Below are positions 1 through 11,041 of a DNA stretch of 35,949 nt, piece by piece. Location: assembly GCA_036897625.1 (NCBI GenBank), contig JAYMTA010000179.1, positions 1 through 35,949 on the forward strand, written 5' to 3'. Position 1 is the first letter of the stretch, and each line of letters begins with the position of its first letter. The stretch comes from Pelargonium cotyledonis (Eukaryota > Streptophyta > Magnoliopsida > Geraniales > Geraniaceae). The notes under the pieces were generated by a model that did not search any database, was not told the DNA's origin, and was given only the letters and a program-made list of their open reading frames with translations. The translations under genes were made by a program, and so were the position numbers.

Positions 1-448
1 ATAATTAAAATATTTTAATCAATTAAAATAACACTTTATTTATGTGTCAAATATAATTCTATTATTTAAATTATATATATTAATAAGATCAAAAATATTA
101 AGTCAATTAATTTGACTTTTCTTCTTTACAACAAAAAAGAGTACAAGTACTAATAGAATATATATAAAAATATACTTTATAAATAGATATTAAAATCGGT
201 CTGGATTGATTTTAGATTAAAGATCGAATAAACATAAAATTAATGGATTGATGATTAAACAAAAAAAAATCATTTATCATATTCTTTCATTCAACAAGAA
301 ACGTGTCAAACCCTAACCTGAACATCTTAGACAAAGATACTAGTTTTTAATTACAAAACTAGACGCGACTGAGGAACGAGAAGACCAACACAGCCTTGTT
401 CGTCATCAGCGAGCATCGAAGACACGCCTGAGACTCAGAGACCGAAAA
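1..448 (+). promoter_or_regulatory. Upstream region and 5' leader of the kelch gene
   Basis: Very AT-rich to about 300, then more GC-rich to the start codon at 449. A telo-box (AAACCCTAA) lies at 308-316, just after ACGTGTC at 301-307. Telo-boxes are common close to the start site of plant housekeeping promoters. The transcription start is inferred to lie around 320-370; no single convincing TATA box is placed relative to it. Confidence 0.45.
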
Positions 449-3400
449 ATGCACTACTGGGTTCGAGCATTGTCCTCCGATTTCGGAGGCAATCTTCCCC
501 AGCCACGCAGGTATCCCCATCCCCATCTCTATCTAAACATGTATTTAACAATCATTTTTGTCCTCGGAGATTTGTGGCTTCATTCTTCTTTTCAATCTCA
601 GTGGCCACACTGCTGTCTCTATCGGGAAATCGAAGGTCGTCGTGTTCGGTGGCCTTGTCGACAAGAAATTCCTCGGTGACATCATAGTATATGATACTGG
701 TATTGTGTATTTGTGTTTTGTTTAGATTTAACTTGAACGATTCATTGGTTTCCAATCTGGTTCTGTGGACCATTCATTGAAGAACTTAGAATATTACCTT
801 ATGAGTTTTCTGGGTGTTCTTGATTTGTAATTTTTCTTTTTCTGCTTAGATTAGAAATGAATTCCAGTCTGATTGTTACATATGTATGCAGCATGATCTG
901 TGTGATTGTGAACTTCAGTGCAATTGTGGTTAATGATGTAGATCAAGTCTCTGTGTCAACAAGAAATTTTTTGAACCCATTATTAGCGAAGAAAGCTAAG
1001 CAGATTTAGCAAAGTTATTGCTTTGGAAGTAGGAATTTCAAAATGAACTTAACAAGCTTTAGTTGGAAGTAATTCAATGACTTTATTCAAAGTTTGATTG
1101 TTGAGTTTAAGGTAAATTGTGTTCTGATAATGATCTCTGAATAGAATTTGGTGGTTTGGATACCAATACACGCTTTTTAGGTATGTGTTTGTTGCACGTT
1201 TAACTAATAGCATTTTGTTAAGTGGGCTAAGCTAAAATGTGTTCTCAAGTTTTGACCTTTTGGATGTTTCAGAGAACAAACTATGGTTTCAGCCAGAGTG
1301 TACAGGGGGTGGGTCTGATGGACAAGAGGGTCCCAGCCCGCGAGCATTTCACGTTGCTGTTGCAATTGATTGTAACATGTTCATCTTTGGCGGTCGTTCT
1401 GGTAGCAGAAGGTTTGTGCATACCTCTAATATGTATACTTGTCTTGTCCAAATGAATTTAATTTGTTACCCTATCAATATCATCAAACATGCGACTGACA
1501 CCGGAATTGAATCCACAGGTTAGGTGACTTTTGGGTCTTAGATACTGGTAAGACTATCCTTGTATTTTTTTTATAAATATAATTAAAGCATTATGAAGAG
1601 AAAATGCATTATCAAAATTAATAACCCTAGCATTTCCTTTTATTTGATTTCCTGGAGCTGTGCTATATGAACCAAGGTCATGTTTGTTCCAGATATATGG
1701 CAATGGTCAGAGCTGATTAGCTTTGGCGACCTACCTTCACCTCGAGATTTTTCTGCAGCTTCAGCAATTGGGAACCGAAAGATTGTTATGTGAGTATTAT
1801 TACATTGTACCGTATCCTCCATTAACTTCTGGCAAATGTTTTATTTATTTATTTACTTAATCTGTGTTATTATTCATTAAGAAGTAACTGATTGCAGGTT
1901 TGGTGGATGGGATGGTAAAAAGTGGCTGTCAGATGTGTTTGTCATGGACACAAGTAATCTTTTTTTCTTCAATAAGTTGATAATGCAATACTAATTAATG
2001 TGGTGTTGAATTACTTTGTCATGTTATGTGCTTCAAATAGTGTCGCTTGAATGGGTGGAGCTAGCAGTTTCTGGATCATTGCCTCCACCTAGATGTGGCC
2101 ACACAGCGACTATGGTTGAGAAACGACTACTTGTCTATGGTGGTCGAGGTGAAGTACTATCCTGACTCCTAATACAGTCATGGGCCTAATCTTTGATTTT
2201 TATGCTTATTCCCTTTTCGGGATGGTTTTTAATTTCATTGTAACATCAAGTAATTTATCATTTCTGTTTGCAGCAAAACAAATTTGCTTTAGTATTTCTT
2301 TCACTTGTTAATAAATAGGATTACTTACAAGGGACAAAAGTTGGCATGTTTGTTGGGGTATGCTTGTTGATTGCATTTAATAGTTTTTAGAAAGATATAC
2401 CTTAAATGTTGCAGTTCATGATGTCAAATTGTCTCAGCTTATGTGATGTGTAAACAGTGACTGTGCTGATCAAAATTAATTGTTTGCATACATAATCTTA
2501 TTGCAAGAGTAATTTCTTTAGGCTATATGAAAGTTCTTCTCTTCAGTGATATATTCCAGTTTTCTGGCTTTCACTTATAAGACACATTTTCAGCAGTTCT
2601 TAGTGGACATGATAATGTTCGTTACATTGTAGGTGGTGGTGGGCCAATCATGGGTGATTTGTGGGCTTTGAAGGGTCTCATTGAAGAAGGTTAGTAGATG
2701 AATTCCTTTCATATTTTTAGTAGGAAATTCAGATATGCTATACTATATCCCTCAAGTTCTCAAACACAACTTGCCATTTTTGCTTCTAGCTCGTGCCTAA
2801 CACTTTTGAAGATCTTTTTAAATTAATATGTTACATGATTACAATGTTTTGATGCTAGGAATATACTTACATCTCTACATTGGATTTGATTGATTCGATG
2901 ATAGACTTCAAACAAATTTGACTTGTTTTTTTATGACGGGTAGACATTCACAATGTACGATAAGAAATTTTGCGTGTATAAATTTAAGGCTTGGTAGAGT
3001 GGTAGACATTTTTAAAGAACAAGTTAGGATCAAAAGACAAGAATAAAGATCTTTTTGTAAGCTTGTAAGGAGTGTTTATAGTGTACATGCAAATAAAGAA
3101 GGGGAAATTGCAGATACCCGCATGTATTAGTCACTTAAAGCATATGGTTCATGTTATAATTCCTAAAAATTCGATGGTATAGATAGATGTAGTTTGAATT
3201 AAGCTTATCTTTCGGGATGTTGATTTATCATGATTCATTCTTGTGTATTATAGATAGATGTATTAGTGCTTGATGTTAGTTTTGCATATTTATTTTGAGT
3301 TTAATATATTGCAGTTCTCTTGTACACAATCTACAGATAGTTCATGAATTGAAAAAAAATCTCTAACCTAAGGTTATCATAATCATGGATTTTGCATTTT

Positions 3401-6400
3401 GAGTTTGGGATTTCTCTTCCTTTTTCTGATTTTGGTTTTGCATATTGATTTTGGTTCAATATTTTGTTCAGATTGAGTTTTGATTTGTGTTCAAAGACTT
3501 GATTTTGGTTTAATATTTTGACTTGATTTGTGTTCAAAGACACAAAAATCTGCAAAGGTGTTTGAGGGTATTCTTAAAATTTGGGGATTTTCCAGAAATT
3601 TCAAAGACTCGAAGTTTCTGGAAATAGAACAATGAAGAATACTAATATTCTTAAAAAATAATGTCATATGCAATGCACATGATGAGAGACTAATTTGATG
3701 TTGTATTTTACTGACAGAATGAGTTAGAAGAGTTTTGATGGTCATCTATTTTGGAAAATAGTTATAGGGATCATGTGCATTAAGTGACCAGTTCATAAAG
3801 GTTATCAACAATTACCCCCCAAAAATCATGCTAAGTTTTGTGGGATCACGTAGGATGAAAAATTTATATTAGAATGTTATGTATTCATCATTGTGACAGT
3901 AGCGACCAGAAAAGATGACCATCTAAAGAATTGGTGTCTTTTCCTAAAAGTGATGCCTTGCGCAGTTCTGAGGACAATGAGTTTTCAGTGCTATAGTCAC
4001 TCCATCGAGTATCCATGAAAGGTCCAAATATGACCTTTTCCAATTGAATTATTCTTATCTTCAAGTATTGCAGTAGTAATGTAATGCCATTGCACCATTA
4101 TCCTTGCACCTAGCTAAGCTGTGGCTTCAAATTGACTAAATGAATGGTTATATCCTAAATGTTCATTAATGAGTTAGTCAGGCTTTGTTTGTCTGTCTTA
4201 GTATTGCTTATGAATCTGTCTTCTGCAATTTTGTTCTTTGCTGCAGTTCAGTAATCAATGGAGGTGTGCATGTACATAATATATGGTCTTCTTACTCTAA
4301 GTTGATTTTTTCCCGTTTGTTTCTTGTGGAAGGAAGAGAATGAAACACCTGGATGGACTCAATTGAAGCTTCCTGGGCAGGTTCCATCAGCCCGTTGTGG
4401 TCATACTGTCACATCTGGAGGGCATTATGTAATACACTTCTCTAGAACTCTTTCTCTCCCTGTGATATATATCTTCATACACGGCTCCTTGCACCCACAC
4501 CTAACACACACACACACACACACACACAATATGTATATGTGAAAACAAGAAAAAAGAAACCCATTACACTTGCTTTTAAGTTTTGAATTGCAGAGAGAGC
4601 ATATAACAAAGGTTTTGATATTAATTGTCTTCCATGGATTAGGCTCCATGGGGTTTGTTCTCTGTCTGTGAACAAATTGGGAAAAATTATCTAATCAGCT
4701 TGATGTTTTATCATTGAATTGAATTTGATGGGGTATAAATCATACCTGATATATATGATGGTTTTTATTCTGCAACAGTTTTGAACTGAGAGGGTGCACA
4801 AAAGTTAATGTTTGCCGCTATTTTGTATCCGATATTACTTCATGTACCTAGCAGATTTTTAATCTCTTTATATCATGTTTAGACTTCATTCTACAAATTT
4901 ATTACTTCTAACATTTTTTGTTCCTTGGTTTCAATTTTTATAGCTCTTGTTATTTGGAGGCCATGGAACTGGTGGGTGGTTGAGCCGTTATGACATATAT
5001 TACAATGATTGCATTGTTTTGGATAGGGGTGAGTGGTTCTTTCTTAGCTGTTGGGTTCCACTGGATTGGGCCAAATGTGTTGTTTAGTTAATGAACCATC
5101 TGTATTGTTTATGCTGAAGTTAGCTCACATCCTCTCTTGGTGAAGAAAAGTTAATACAAAAAATCTTTACTGAAAGCCATACCTCCACAAGGACTGATTA
5201 CAGTTTCTTTAATCATGGGTTTTCACCTATGTTGCACCCTTACCGACACGCGACACGATACATTATGACACGTTAATTTTAAAATGTGTATAAAAAAATA
5301 TATTATATATAGCAAATTTTATGTATTTATGGTTTTTAATTGTATTGAAATCAAACTTGATAGTATGCCAAATTGTAATTAACATAAGTTCAAACTAAGC
5401 AAACAACACTGTTGAAGTGGGTGTTGTTCCACATTGAAAAATTACAAAGGTAAGTGGTTAAATATAATGGTGCAAGTGAAACCCTACTAGTAAGGTTGAC
5501 CTTCTAGTATGGGAAGCCCAAACCATTGGATTTAGCCCATTATTGAAATTTCACATGGTATCAGAGCTGGTTTTGATCCAGGCTTTGCCTCGAAGGTAGC
5601 CTGTTTATGTTGCCTCCTCCAGTGTTAAAAGTCCCCCGATTGTGCACGTGTCGAGCTCACCGATAAAAAGAAAAATGTGAGACTTGCACGTGAGGGGAGT
5701 GTTGAAGTGAGTGTTGTCCCACATTGAAAAATTACAAAGGAAAGTGGCTAAATATAATGATGCAAGTGAAACCCTACTAATAAGGTTGACCTTTTAGTAT
5801 GAAAAGTCCAAGCCATTGTATTTAGCCCGTTATTGAAATCTCACAAACAACTAACATAAATGTTTTATTAAAATAAATTTAAAAATGATTTTAAAAACTA
5901 TTTTCAGTAGGACATTGTGTCGGCCATCGAGGGCTTGCGGGTGGTGCCAGATTTTTTTTATTGCTAATTCATGTGTCCGACATGAAGAGTGTTCTGTCTG
6001 ATTCGAGTTTCGGTGCTTCATAGGACTTTTCATATCCTCTGTTCACATTTTACTCTTTTGTATTATTATTTTTTTTAAATCATTGCCCCCATTCTCTGAT
6101 ATGTCATTTTAACTAGATGCACATTATTTTCACCCTCCCAAAGTATTCATATTCCCCTTTTATCTCATTGGAATTTAAACTGAGCTTTTCTTGGGGCCCT
6201 ATGCTCTGTTTTTGGTGTTTAGTGTCTGCACAGTGGAAGCGCTTACCAACAGGCAATGAACCTCCTCCAGCTCGAGCATACCATTCTATGACATGTATTG
6301 GATCACGTTATCTCTTATTTGGTGGCTTTGATGGTAAATCAACTTTTGGTGATATATGGTGGTTGGTTACCGAAGGTACCATCCAAATACTTTAATTCTA

Positions 6401-9042
6401 TTTTCCATTATGGTCCGTTTGGAGTTCATTTGAAATCTTGGATTTGAGCCAAATCCAATGTTTGGATGCACATTTGGATTTAGTTCAAATCCGATTGGAT
6501 TCAAAAGATGCTTTACTCACGCCTTGTCATTTGGTTTTCCTAAAATTTTATTTTTATTTGAAATACAACATTTCAAATTTCAAATCAAAACCAAATGCAA
6601 CCTTAGTTGTTTTCATTTTTTATGACCATTTTCCTTGTGGGATTTTCACGTACATGATTATCTGGACCAAATCATGGATTGTCATTCATTTGTGTCTTTT
6701 TTATGTCAATTTTTGTGGATGGTCTATAAACCTATTTCCAAATATCCTGTTGTGCATGGCATTTCATATGTTGTTTGATGCATTGTCCATGATATCTTAC
6801 ATGTATCAACAGGGTAGCCAGGAATGCTTGTGCATATAGATGTTAAACAATGTTCATATTGTTCTTTGTTATGTGTTTTGATGATATCAAGTGCATCCTT
6901 TTCACTCTATGTTAATGAAATTGCATTAGTTTTCTTTTTAGTGATGTTGAGCTGGCCCCAGGTTATCTCCTTCAGGAATGTATGTGCATATAGATGTTAA
7001 ACAATGTTCATACTGTTCTTTCTTATGAGTTTTGATAATATCAAGTGCATTCTTTTCACTCTATGTTAATGAAATTGCATTAATTTTCTTTTTAGTGATG
7101 TTGAGCTGGTCCCAGGTTATCTCCTTCACGAGTTATAAGAATTTAGATCAAGTAATCCTACAATGTGACTTGGTCATGAAAACTTTTCGAGACTGCACAA
7201 ATGAAGAAACAAAATTAGCAGAAATAGGTTCATGTATGTGCATAGATTTCTCCTTAACTGTTGTATCGAAGGAGAATTATCAAAAAAAAAAAAAATTGAT
7301 TTTTTTATAGATTTGTATCAATCAGCTTTAGGATAAAATTTTTAACTTGCCTTTTTATTTATATTTTTACTGCAGAGGATCCTATTGCAAAACGATATAT
7401 TTCATCTTCTCCAATAGATCACTCTGAAAATAAGGCTACGACCATGGGTAATGATAGCATCCAATCCGCACAAAAGGTATTAATACAAATCCATGCAATT
7501 AATTTTGAAGTTTTCCAATGCAGATATTCACACTATCATGAATAACCTTGTTATAAATATGACTTCTTGGGAAGTTCACATAGTTGCGAGATTTATTTCA
7601 TATCTGAATCAATTTGTTTACTGGGTAGTTGAAATGTATAATCTGGTTGTATCATGCTCGAGCTTTTTGAATGCTAGTGTTGACAGTGTTGAAATTTCAG
7701 ATATTAATTTTCTCACTTTGGAGGCAACGTTTGATCTGTCTGGAATCATCATGATGAAGACTTTATATTCTTAATCTTTTGTTGTTCATAGGAAAGCCAA
7801 AATCAAGAATCTGCTATCTCAGAATTACAGAAAAGGTTAGACTTCTCAGTTTCATTCTCTAGTTCTGGCCGTCAAGTTGTAGATGAGTTTGAAGACAAAG
7901 AGTTCACTGGATTAGCATTGAGGTTGACTGGTCAAAGAGTTTCCAGCAATGGACAGGTTTCACACATTCATGTAATCCTAATGAGTTATGTTTAAGGTTT
8001 CTTGTTTCTTGTATTGATAATATTCTCTATGGTGAAAAATAGGCAACACAGGCTCTCCGTGACCACTGGAAGAAGTCTGATCCAAAGACAATTCCGCTTA
8101 AGGAGCTTGGACCCTTGCTTCGAGACTACCAACGTTTGATTGCCCATCATTATATGTAAGACTAGTCAAAAGTACATCAGTTTTTCCTGATCACATACTT
8201 GATGAAAAGCTGCAAATAACAAGGGGTTGTTTCTAGATGTGGAAAGGTCACCCTAACTTTAGATTATCTGTTGTTGTGGTTGTGACTATGCCAGATCAAA
8301 TGATGCGTCTGATTTACCGTCCATTGGAAAAGAAGCTCATCGGTTTTATCATATTCAAAATGCTTCTCAGGTATATAAAATACAAACATTCATGCTCATA
8401 TTCTCCAGGATGCTTCTTCTACCCCTTGCCTCTTAGAATTCACTTTTTAGGCATATAATGAGTTAATTTGTGTGGGGTCGCCCGAAGCAACCCAAAATCT
8501 TACAAGATAAATCCAACTCAATCCGAAAGTTAGTCAGATAGGATTTCGGGTGCTCGCAGTCGCGGTTTTGGGTCCAAATTGCAGGCTCTAACCAAGGTCA
8601 TGGATTAATTAATAATAGCTTATCTATAAATAAATAAAATATTTATCGTGGTATGAAAAAACAATTAAATTTTATATATCAATCCAAAAAAACTGGCTTG
8701 TGCATCTTGTTCCACCTAATTTACATTATTTTACAAGAGACAGCGTTCCCCAAAGCTGAACTTCATTTCATTGTTTTTTCTTCTTTTTGGGGGTGGAAAA
8801 ATGGAAGTGAGGTTAGGGGGCATTGCTATCTATTTCGTTGGGCTAGCAATAATAAATTGTCCTCTTTATTGTTTGTGCTTCACTTCATGTCTTTATTATT
8901 ATCATTTGAATTGATTTCCTTACCATTTTCTAACATTTCCTCCATGTTATCCATTTCTAATTGTAGCCTTGATTATTTTCAGTTGCGCATTGACGATATC
9001 CCAAAGCTTCTGGCAGAGTACAAACAGCTTGCTCATGATTAA
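449..9042 (+). CDS. Kelch-repeat (galactose oxidase-like beta-propeller) protein, 16 exons, 496 aa
   Basis: Exons: 449-510, 602-699, 1273-1411, 1519-1547, 1693-1789, 1898-1953, 2041-2148, 2633-2689, 4337-4428, 4944-5028, 6223-6375, 7376-7476, 7792-7956, 8043-8155, 8295-8370, 8983-9042. All have GT-AG borders and one continuous frame of 497 codons. The protein starts [14 protein letters not shown], the start typical of the Arabidopsis At1g18610/At1g74150 family. Residues about 20-325 carry six kelch blades with the GG doublet (VVVFGG, MFIFGG, KIVMFGG, LLVYGG, LLLFGG, YLLFGG), each followed by a conserved Trp or Asp-Trp. Residues 326-414 are a polar linker. Residues 415-496 form a helical tail ([24 protein letters not shown]). 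The protein is likely a cytosolic or nuclear interaction scaffold; no partner can be read from sequence. Exon 4 is only 29 nt. Introns 10 and 11 hold transposons and a tandem duplication. The Arabidopsis relatives are somewhat longer, mostly in the linker. Confidence 0.92.
4505..4528. repeat. (CA)12 microsatellite
   Basis: Perfect dinucleotide run in intron 9 of the kelch gene, 76 bases after the exon 9 donor. Likely polymorphic. Confidence 0.95.
5226..6024. mobile_element. TIR-bearing non-autonomous element in kelch intron 10, interrupted by a TRIM
   Basis: The left end reads CCTATGTTGCACC. The reverse complement of the right end reads CCTATGAAGCACC, so 11 of 13 bases match. Just inside, the left has GACACG-type repeats (about 5244-5272) and the right has GTGTCGG and GTGTCCG (about 5915-5980), forming an inverted subterminal tract. 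The flanks gggttttca (5217-5225) and gacttttca (6024-6032) match at 7 of 9 positions. A 9-base target duplication would fit a Mutator-like element, but the family is inferred. There is no coding capacity. Confidence 0.4.
5410..5845 (+). mobile_element. TRIM (terminal-repeat retrotransposon in miniature), structurally whole, 436 bp
   Basis: Two direct terminal repeats of 146 bp (5410-5555 and 5700-5845) begin TGTTGAAG and end TCACA. They differ at about 14 positions (roughly 10 percent), so the copy is old, perhaps several million years. A primer-binding site, TGGTATCAGAGCTGG, starts directly at 5556 and matches the plant initiator tRNA-Met type. A polypurine tract (GAGGGGAG) ends just before the second repeat. 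Flanks aacac and aacaa suggest an imperfect 5-base target duplication. There is no coding region, as expected for TRIMs. It sits in intron 10 of the kelch gene, sense to it, inside the TIR element at 5226-6024. It is a relative of the element at 32337-32910. Confidence 0.85.
6411..6602. mobile_element. Tourist-like (PIF/Harbinger) MITE in kelch intron 11
   Basis: A 192-bp segment flanked by the trinucleotide TTA on both sides (6408-6410 and 6603-6605). Its ends are partly inverted: TGGTCCGTTTGG on the left against GGTTGCATTTGG from the right, matching at 8 of 12 positions. Subterminal ATTTGAAAT tracts are also inverted. TTA duplication and a GTTTGG-rich terminus are hallmarks of Tourist MITEs. 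It is non-coding. Confidence 0.5.
6821..7128. repeat. Tandem duplication, 2 x 154 bp, in kelch intron 11
   Basis: Copy 1 is 6821-6974 and copy 2 is 6975-7128, with exact period 154 and only a few substitutions. Each copy starts ggaatg and ends ctccttca. The similarity indicates a recent local duplication. It lies between the MITE and exon 12 and carries no exon. Confidence 0.9.
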
Positions 9043-9181
9043 AGAACAGGGATCTTCTTTTTTCCTATATCAACCAGAAACTTGTTGTCTAGTGAGTTTT
9101 TCTCTATTGCCATGTAAAAGATTCTATTTATAATCCCAGGAACTTTAGCTGTATAATTACTGCCATAAGTGTGCTTACTGA

Positions 9182-9204
9182 AATAAACAAAGCTTGTTTT
9201 TATT
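9182..9204. terminator. Back-to-back poly(A) signals of the convergent kelch and golgin genes
   Basis: AATAAA on the plus strand at 9182-9187 serves the kelch gene (stop 9042). TTTATT at 9199-9204 is AATAAA on the minus strand and serves the golgin gene (stop 9294). Plant cleavage usually falls 10-30 bases after the signal, so the two 3' UTRs should overlap by a few tens of bases around 9170-9217. The overlap is inferred. Confidence 0.55.
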
Positions 9205-9293
9205 GGAAAGATGGGTTGATGGTGGCAACCATCCTTCTGGACACTCCTTACATAGCAGATATGGTACACATGCACATCACTAGTCTAACAGCA

Positions 9294-10387
9294 CTAGATA
9301 TGTTTGCTTAGCTCCTCCAACTTTGTCATCCTCAGCCTCTCACTCTCAGTTAGCAACTGATAAGAAAATCAAATATATAACAAAGGCAAAATTATGCGAG
9401 TTAGGGAAAAGAATTTATGGGCTTCTGTAGGAAACATAAAGATTGAAAGAGAAATATTTGGAGTTTAGGGAGATGAAGAGCAATGGGAATACTCTTACTT
9501 GCTAGTTAAATTCCAAAAATTTACCTCCATTAATGTGGTAATCAGCTGAGCTTTTTCCTTGTTCTTTTCATTGAAAGCTTCCAAGGCCTCTTTGTATTCT
9601 CTTTCCTGTTGCCAGTGAGAATGTGAATTGAACATTTTTTCAATTTTTTCAAAGTCTGTAGAATAGTGTCTAGTGCATATTCAGCCAAAATCAACATAGA
9701 TGAAAACATAAGACATAATAGTAAAACCTTTTTCTGGCAGCTTTGTCTCAGTGGCTTTAGGTCACGGCTAACCATGTCAACTCTCTTGCGAACAGTTGCA
9801 ATTTCTTTTCTCATTGGATCTCCTAGCACTTCTAGCTCCTAGTAGAATGCACAATCAAAACAAATAGTTGATACACTTTCAAGCACTTCTAGCTCCTAGT
9901 AGAATGCACAATCAAAACAAATAGTTGATACACTTTCAAGCACTTCTAGCTTCTAGTCTGGATAAATTTCGTACCCATTCTTGGTGTGTGTGTGCAACAA
10001 TGTATTTACTGTATATTTTGTTTTCGTTTCAAGCACAATGAGAATCAGGTTATGGAAATTTAGTAATTGCTATAGCCTATAGTTGAATTATGATGATTAG
10101 TTTGTTTTAGCTGATTATGCTTATGAATGGACAGTCATGCTGAATATGTCATAATATCTTGAACTTACTTCCCAAATTTGTGCCAATCGCCTTGTTTCTT
10201 CTTCAGCACGACCCAGTCGGAGCTCAACTTTCTCCTTAACTTGCATCTTCTTTCGCTCAATCTCTTCTTCTCTTGTTTGGAATGTAGAGATAGCCAGTCT
10301 TGAAAGCTCCTCATCTTCAATCTCTTCCATTGATAGCCTTCCGTTGCTGCTGACATTTCCCAGCTGGTTCTTCATCATTTTCTGCAT
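9294..10387 (-). CDS. RAB6-interacting golgin-like coiled-coil protein (DUF662 family), 4 exons, 157 aa
   Basis: Exons in transcript order: 10387-10169, 9838-9728, 9605-9525, 9356-9294. All have GT-AG borders; lengths 219, 111, 81 and 63 nt are multiples of three. The start is the first Met of MQKMMKNQLGNVSSNGRLS; the family N-terminus MMKNQ..NGRLSMEEIEDEE follows. The body is one long charged coiled coil (EEEIERKKMQVKEKVELRLG, then DPMRKEIATVRKRVD), followed by REYKEALEAFNEKNKEKAQL and a C-terminal SERLRMTKLEELSKHI. The length equals Arabidopsis homologues of about 155-175 aa (At2g36410 type). The family is related to GORAB-like golgins and is thought to act at the Golgi; the direct role in plants is poorly known. 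An oddity is QIWEELE where relatives usually have REELE. A non-coding 5' exon may lie upstream, because the frame meets a stop 8 codons before the start. The exon 2 acceptor is duplicated (see 9825-9955). Confidence 0.88.
9825..9955. repeat. 57-bp tandem repeat (2.3 copies) spanning the golgin exon 2 splice acceptor
   Basis: Copies at 9825-9881 and 9882-9938 are essentially identical; a partial third copy runs 9939-9955. On the minus strand each full copy contains the acceptor CTACTAG followed by the first exon bases GAGCTAGAAGTG. The golgin intron 1 therefore has two equivalent acceptors 57 bases apart. Confidence 0.95.
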
Positions 10388-11041
10388 CTGTTTCAGGTAG
10401 TCTCTTTATGTTCGTGTTCTCAAAACCCTTCCGATCTTCTTTTGTACTCTCTCTTTAACATGTCCACTCATGTTTTGCTTTTGCTTCAAAATTCTCTCTC
10501 CATGGAACTTGCTTTCTTCTGACAATATTCCAAAGAAAGCAAAGAGATTAAATAGTATCTCCTACAAATGCTTATTTATCACAAACTATACTGAGAATTT
10601 ACAAGTACTGCTCTTGTTAAATGAATAAGATACATTTCACCATGCATGTGTTGCTCTTGTTAATGTCTGATTATAAAGTATTAAACTATGTAGTTTCAGG
10701 AACTACCTATATGTTTTAATGCTCTTGTTAAATGAATAAGATACATTTCACCATGCATGTGTTGCTCTTGTTAATGTCTGTTTATAAGTATTAAACTATG
10801 TAGTTTCAGGAACTACCTATATGTTTTAACCAATGTGGCTAAGTTGGGGGTTGGAGTGACATCCCCACCCAAGATTGCTTGAAGCAAAAGAGTAGGTTGT
10901 TACTTGTGCCTATCTTTTTAATAATTGTGTTGTACATATTATACAGCTTTTTCCTTTTAATATTTTTATCATTGAAAAGAACCAACATTTCTGTATCCTC
11001 TCATTATTCATAGATATGTCAGTCTGAGATATTAGTTTATT
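10388..11041. other. Golgin upstream region
   Basis: This holds the inferred promoter and 5' leader of the golgin gene. No further exon can be assigned. The main structure is the tandem duplication at 10610-10830. No TATA box was placed with confidence. Confidence 0.4.
10610..10830. repeat. Tandem duplication, 2 x about 111 bp
   Basis: Copy 1 starts gctcttgtta at 10610 and copy 2 starts with the same bases at 10721. Both end in a shared atgttttaa tract. The copies are near-identical apart from a one-base indel. It lies 220-440 bp upstream of the golgin start codon and could duplicate promoter elements. Confidence 0.9.

Noticed and set aside
6438-6839. 133-codon plus-strand open frame
   Set aside because: Sits in kelch intron 11, starts in the Tourist MITE, is T-rich with biased composition, and resembles no protein.
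8653-9042. 129-codon plus-strand open frame
   Set aside because: Only its last 20 codons (8983-9042) are the real final kelch exon; the rest is intron read-through.
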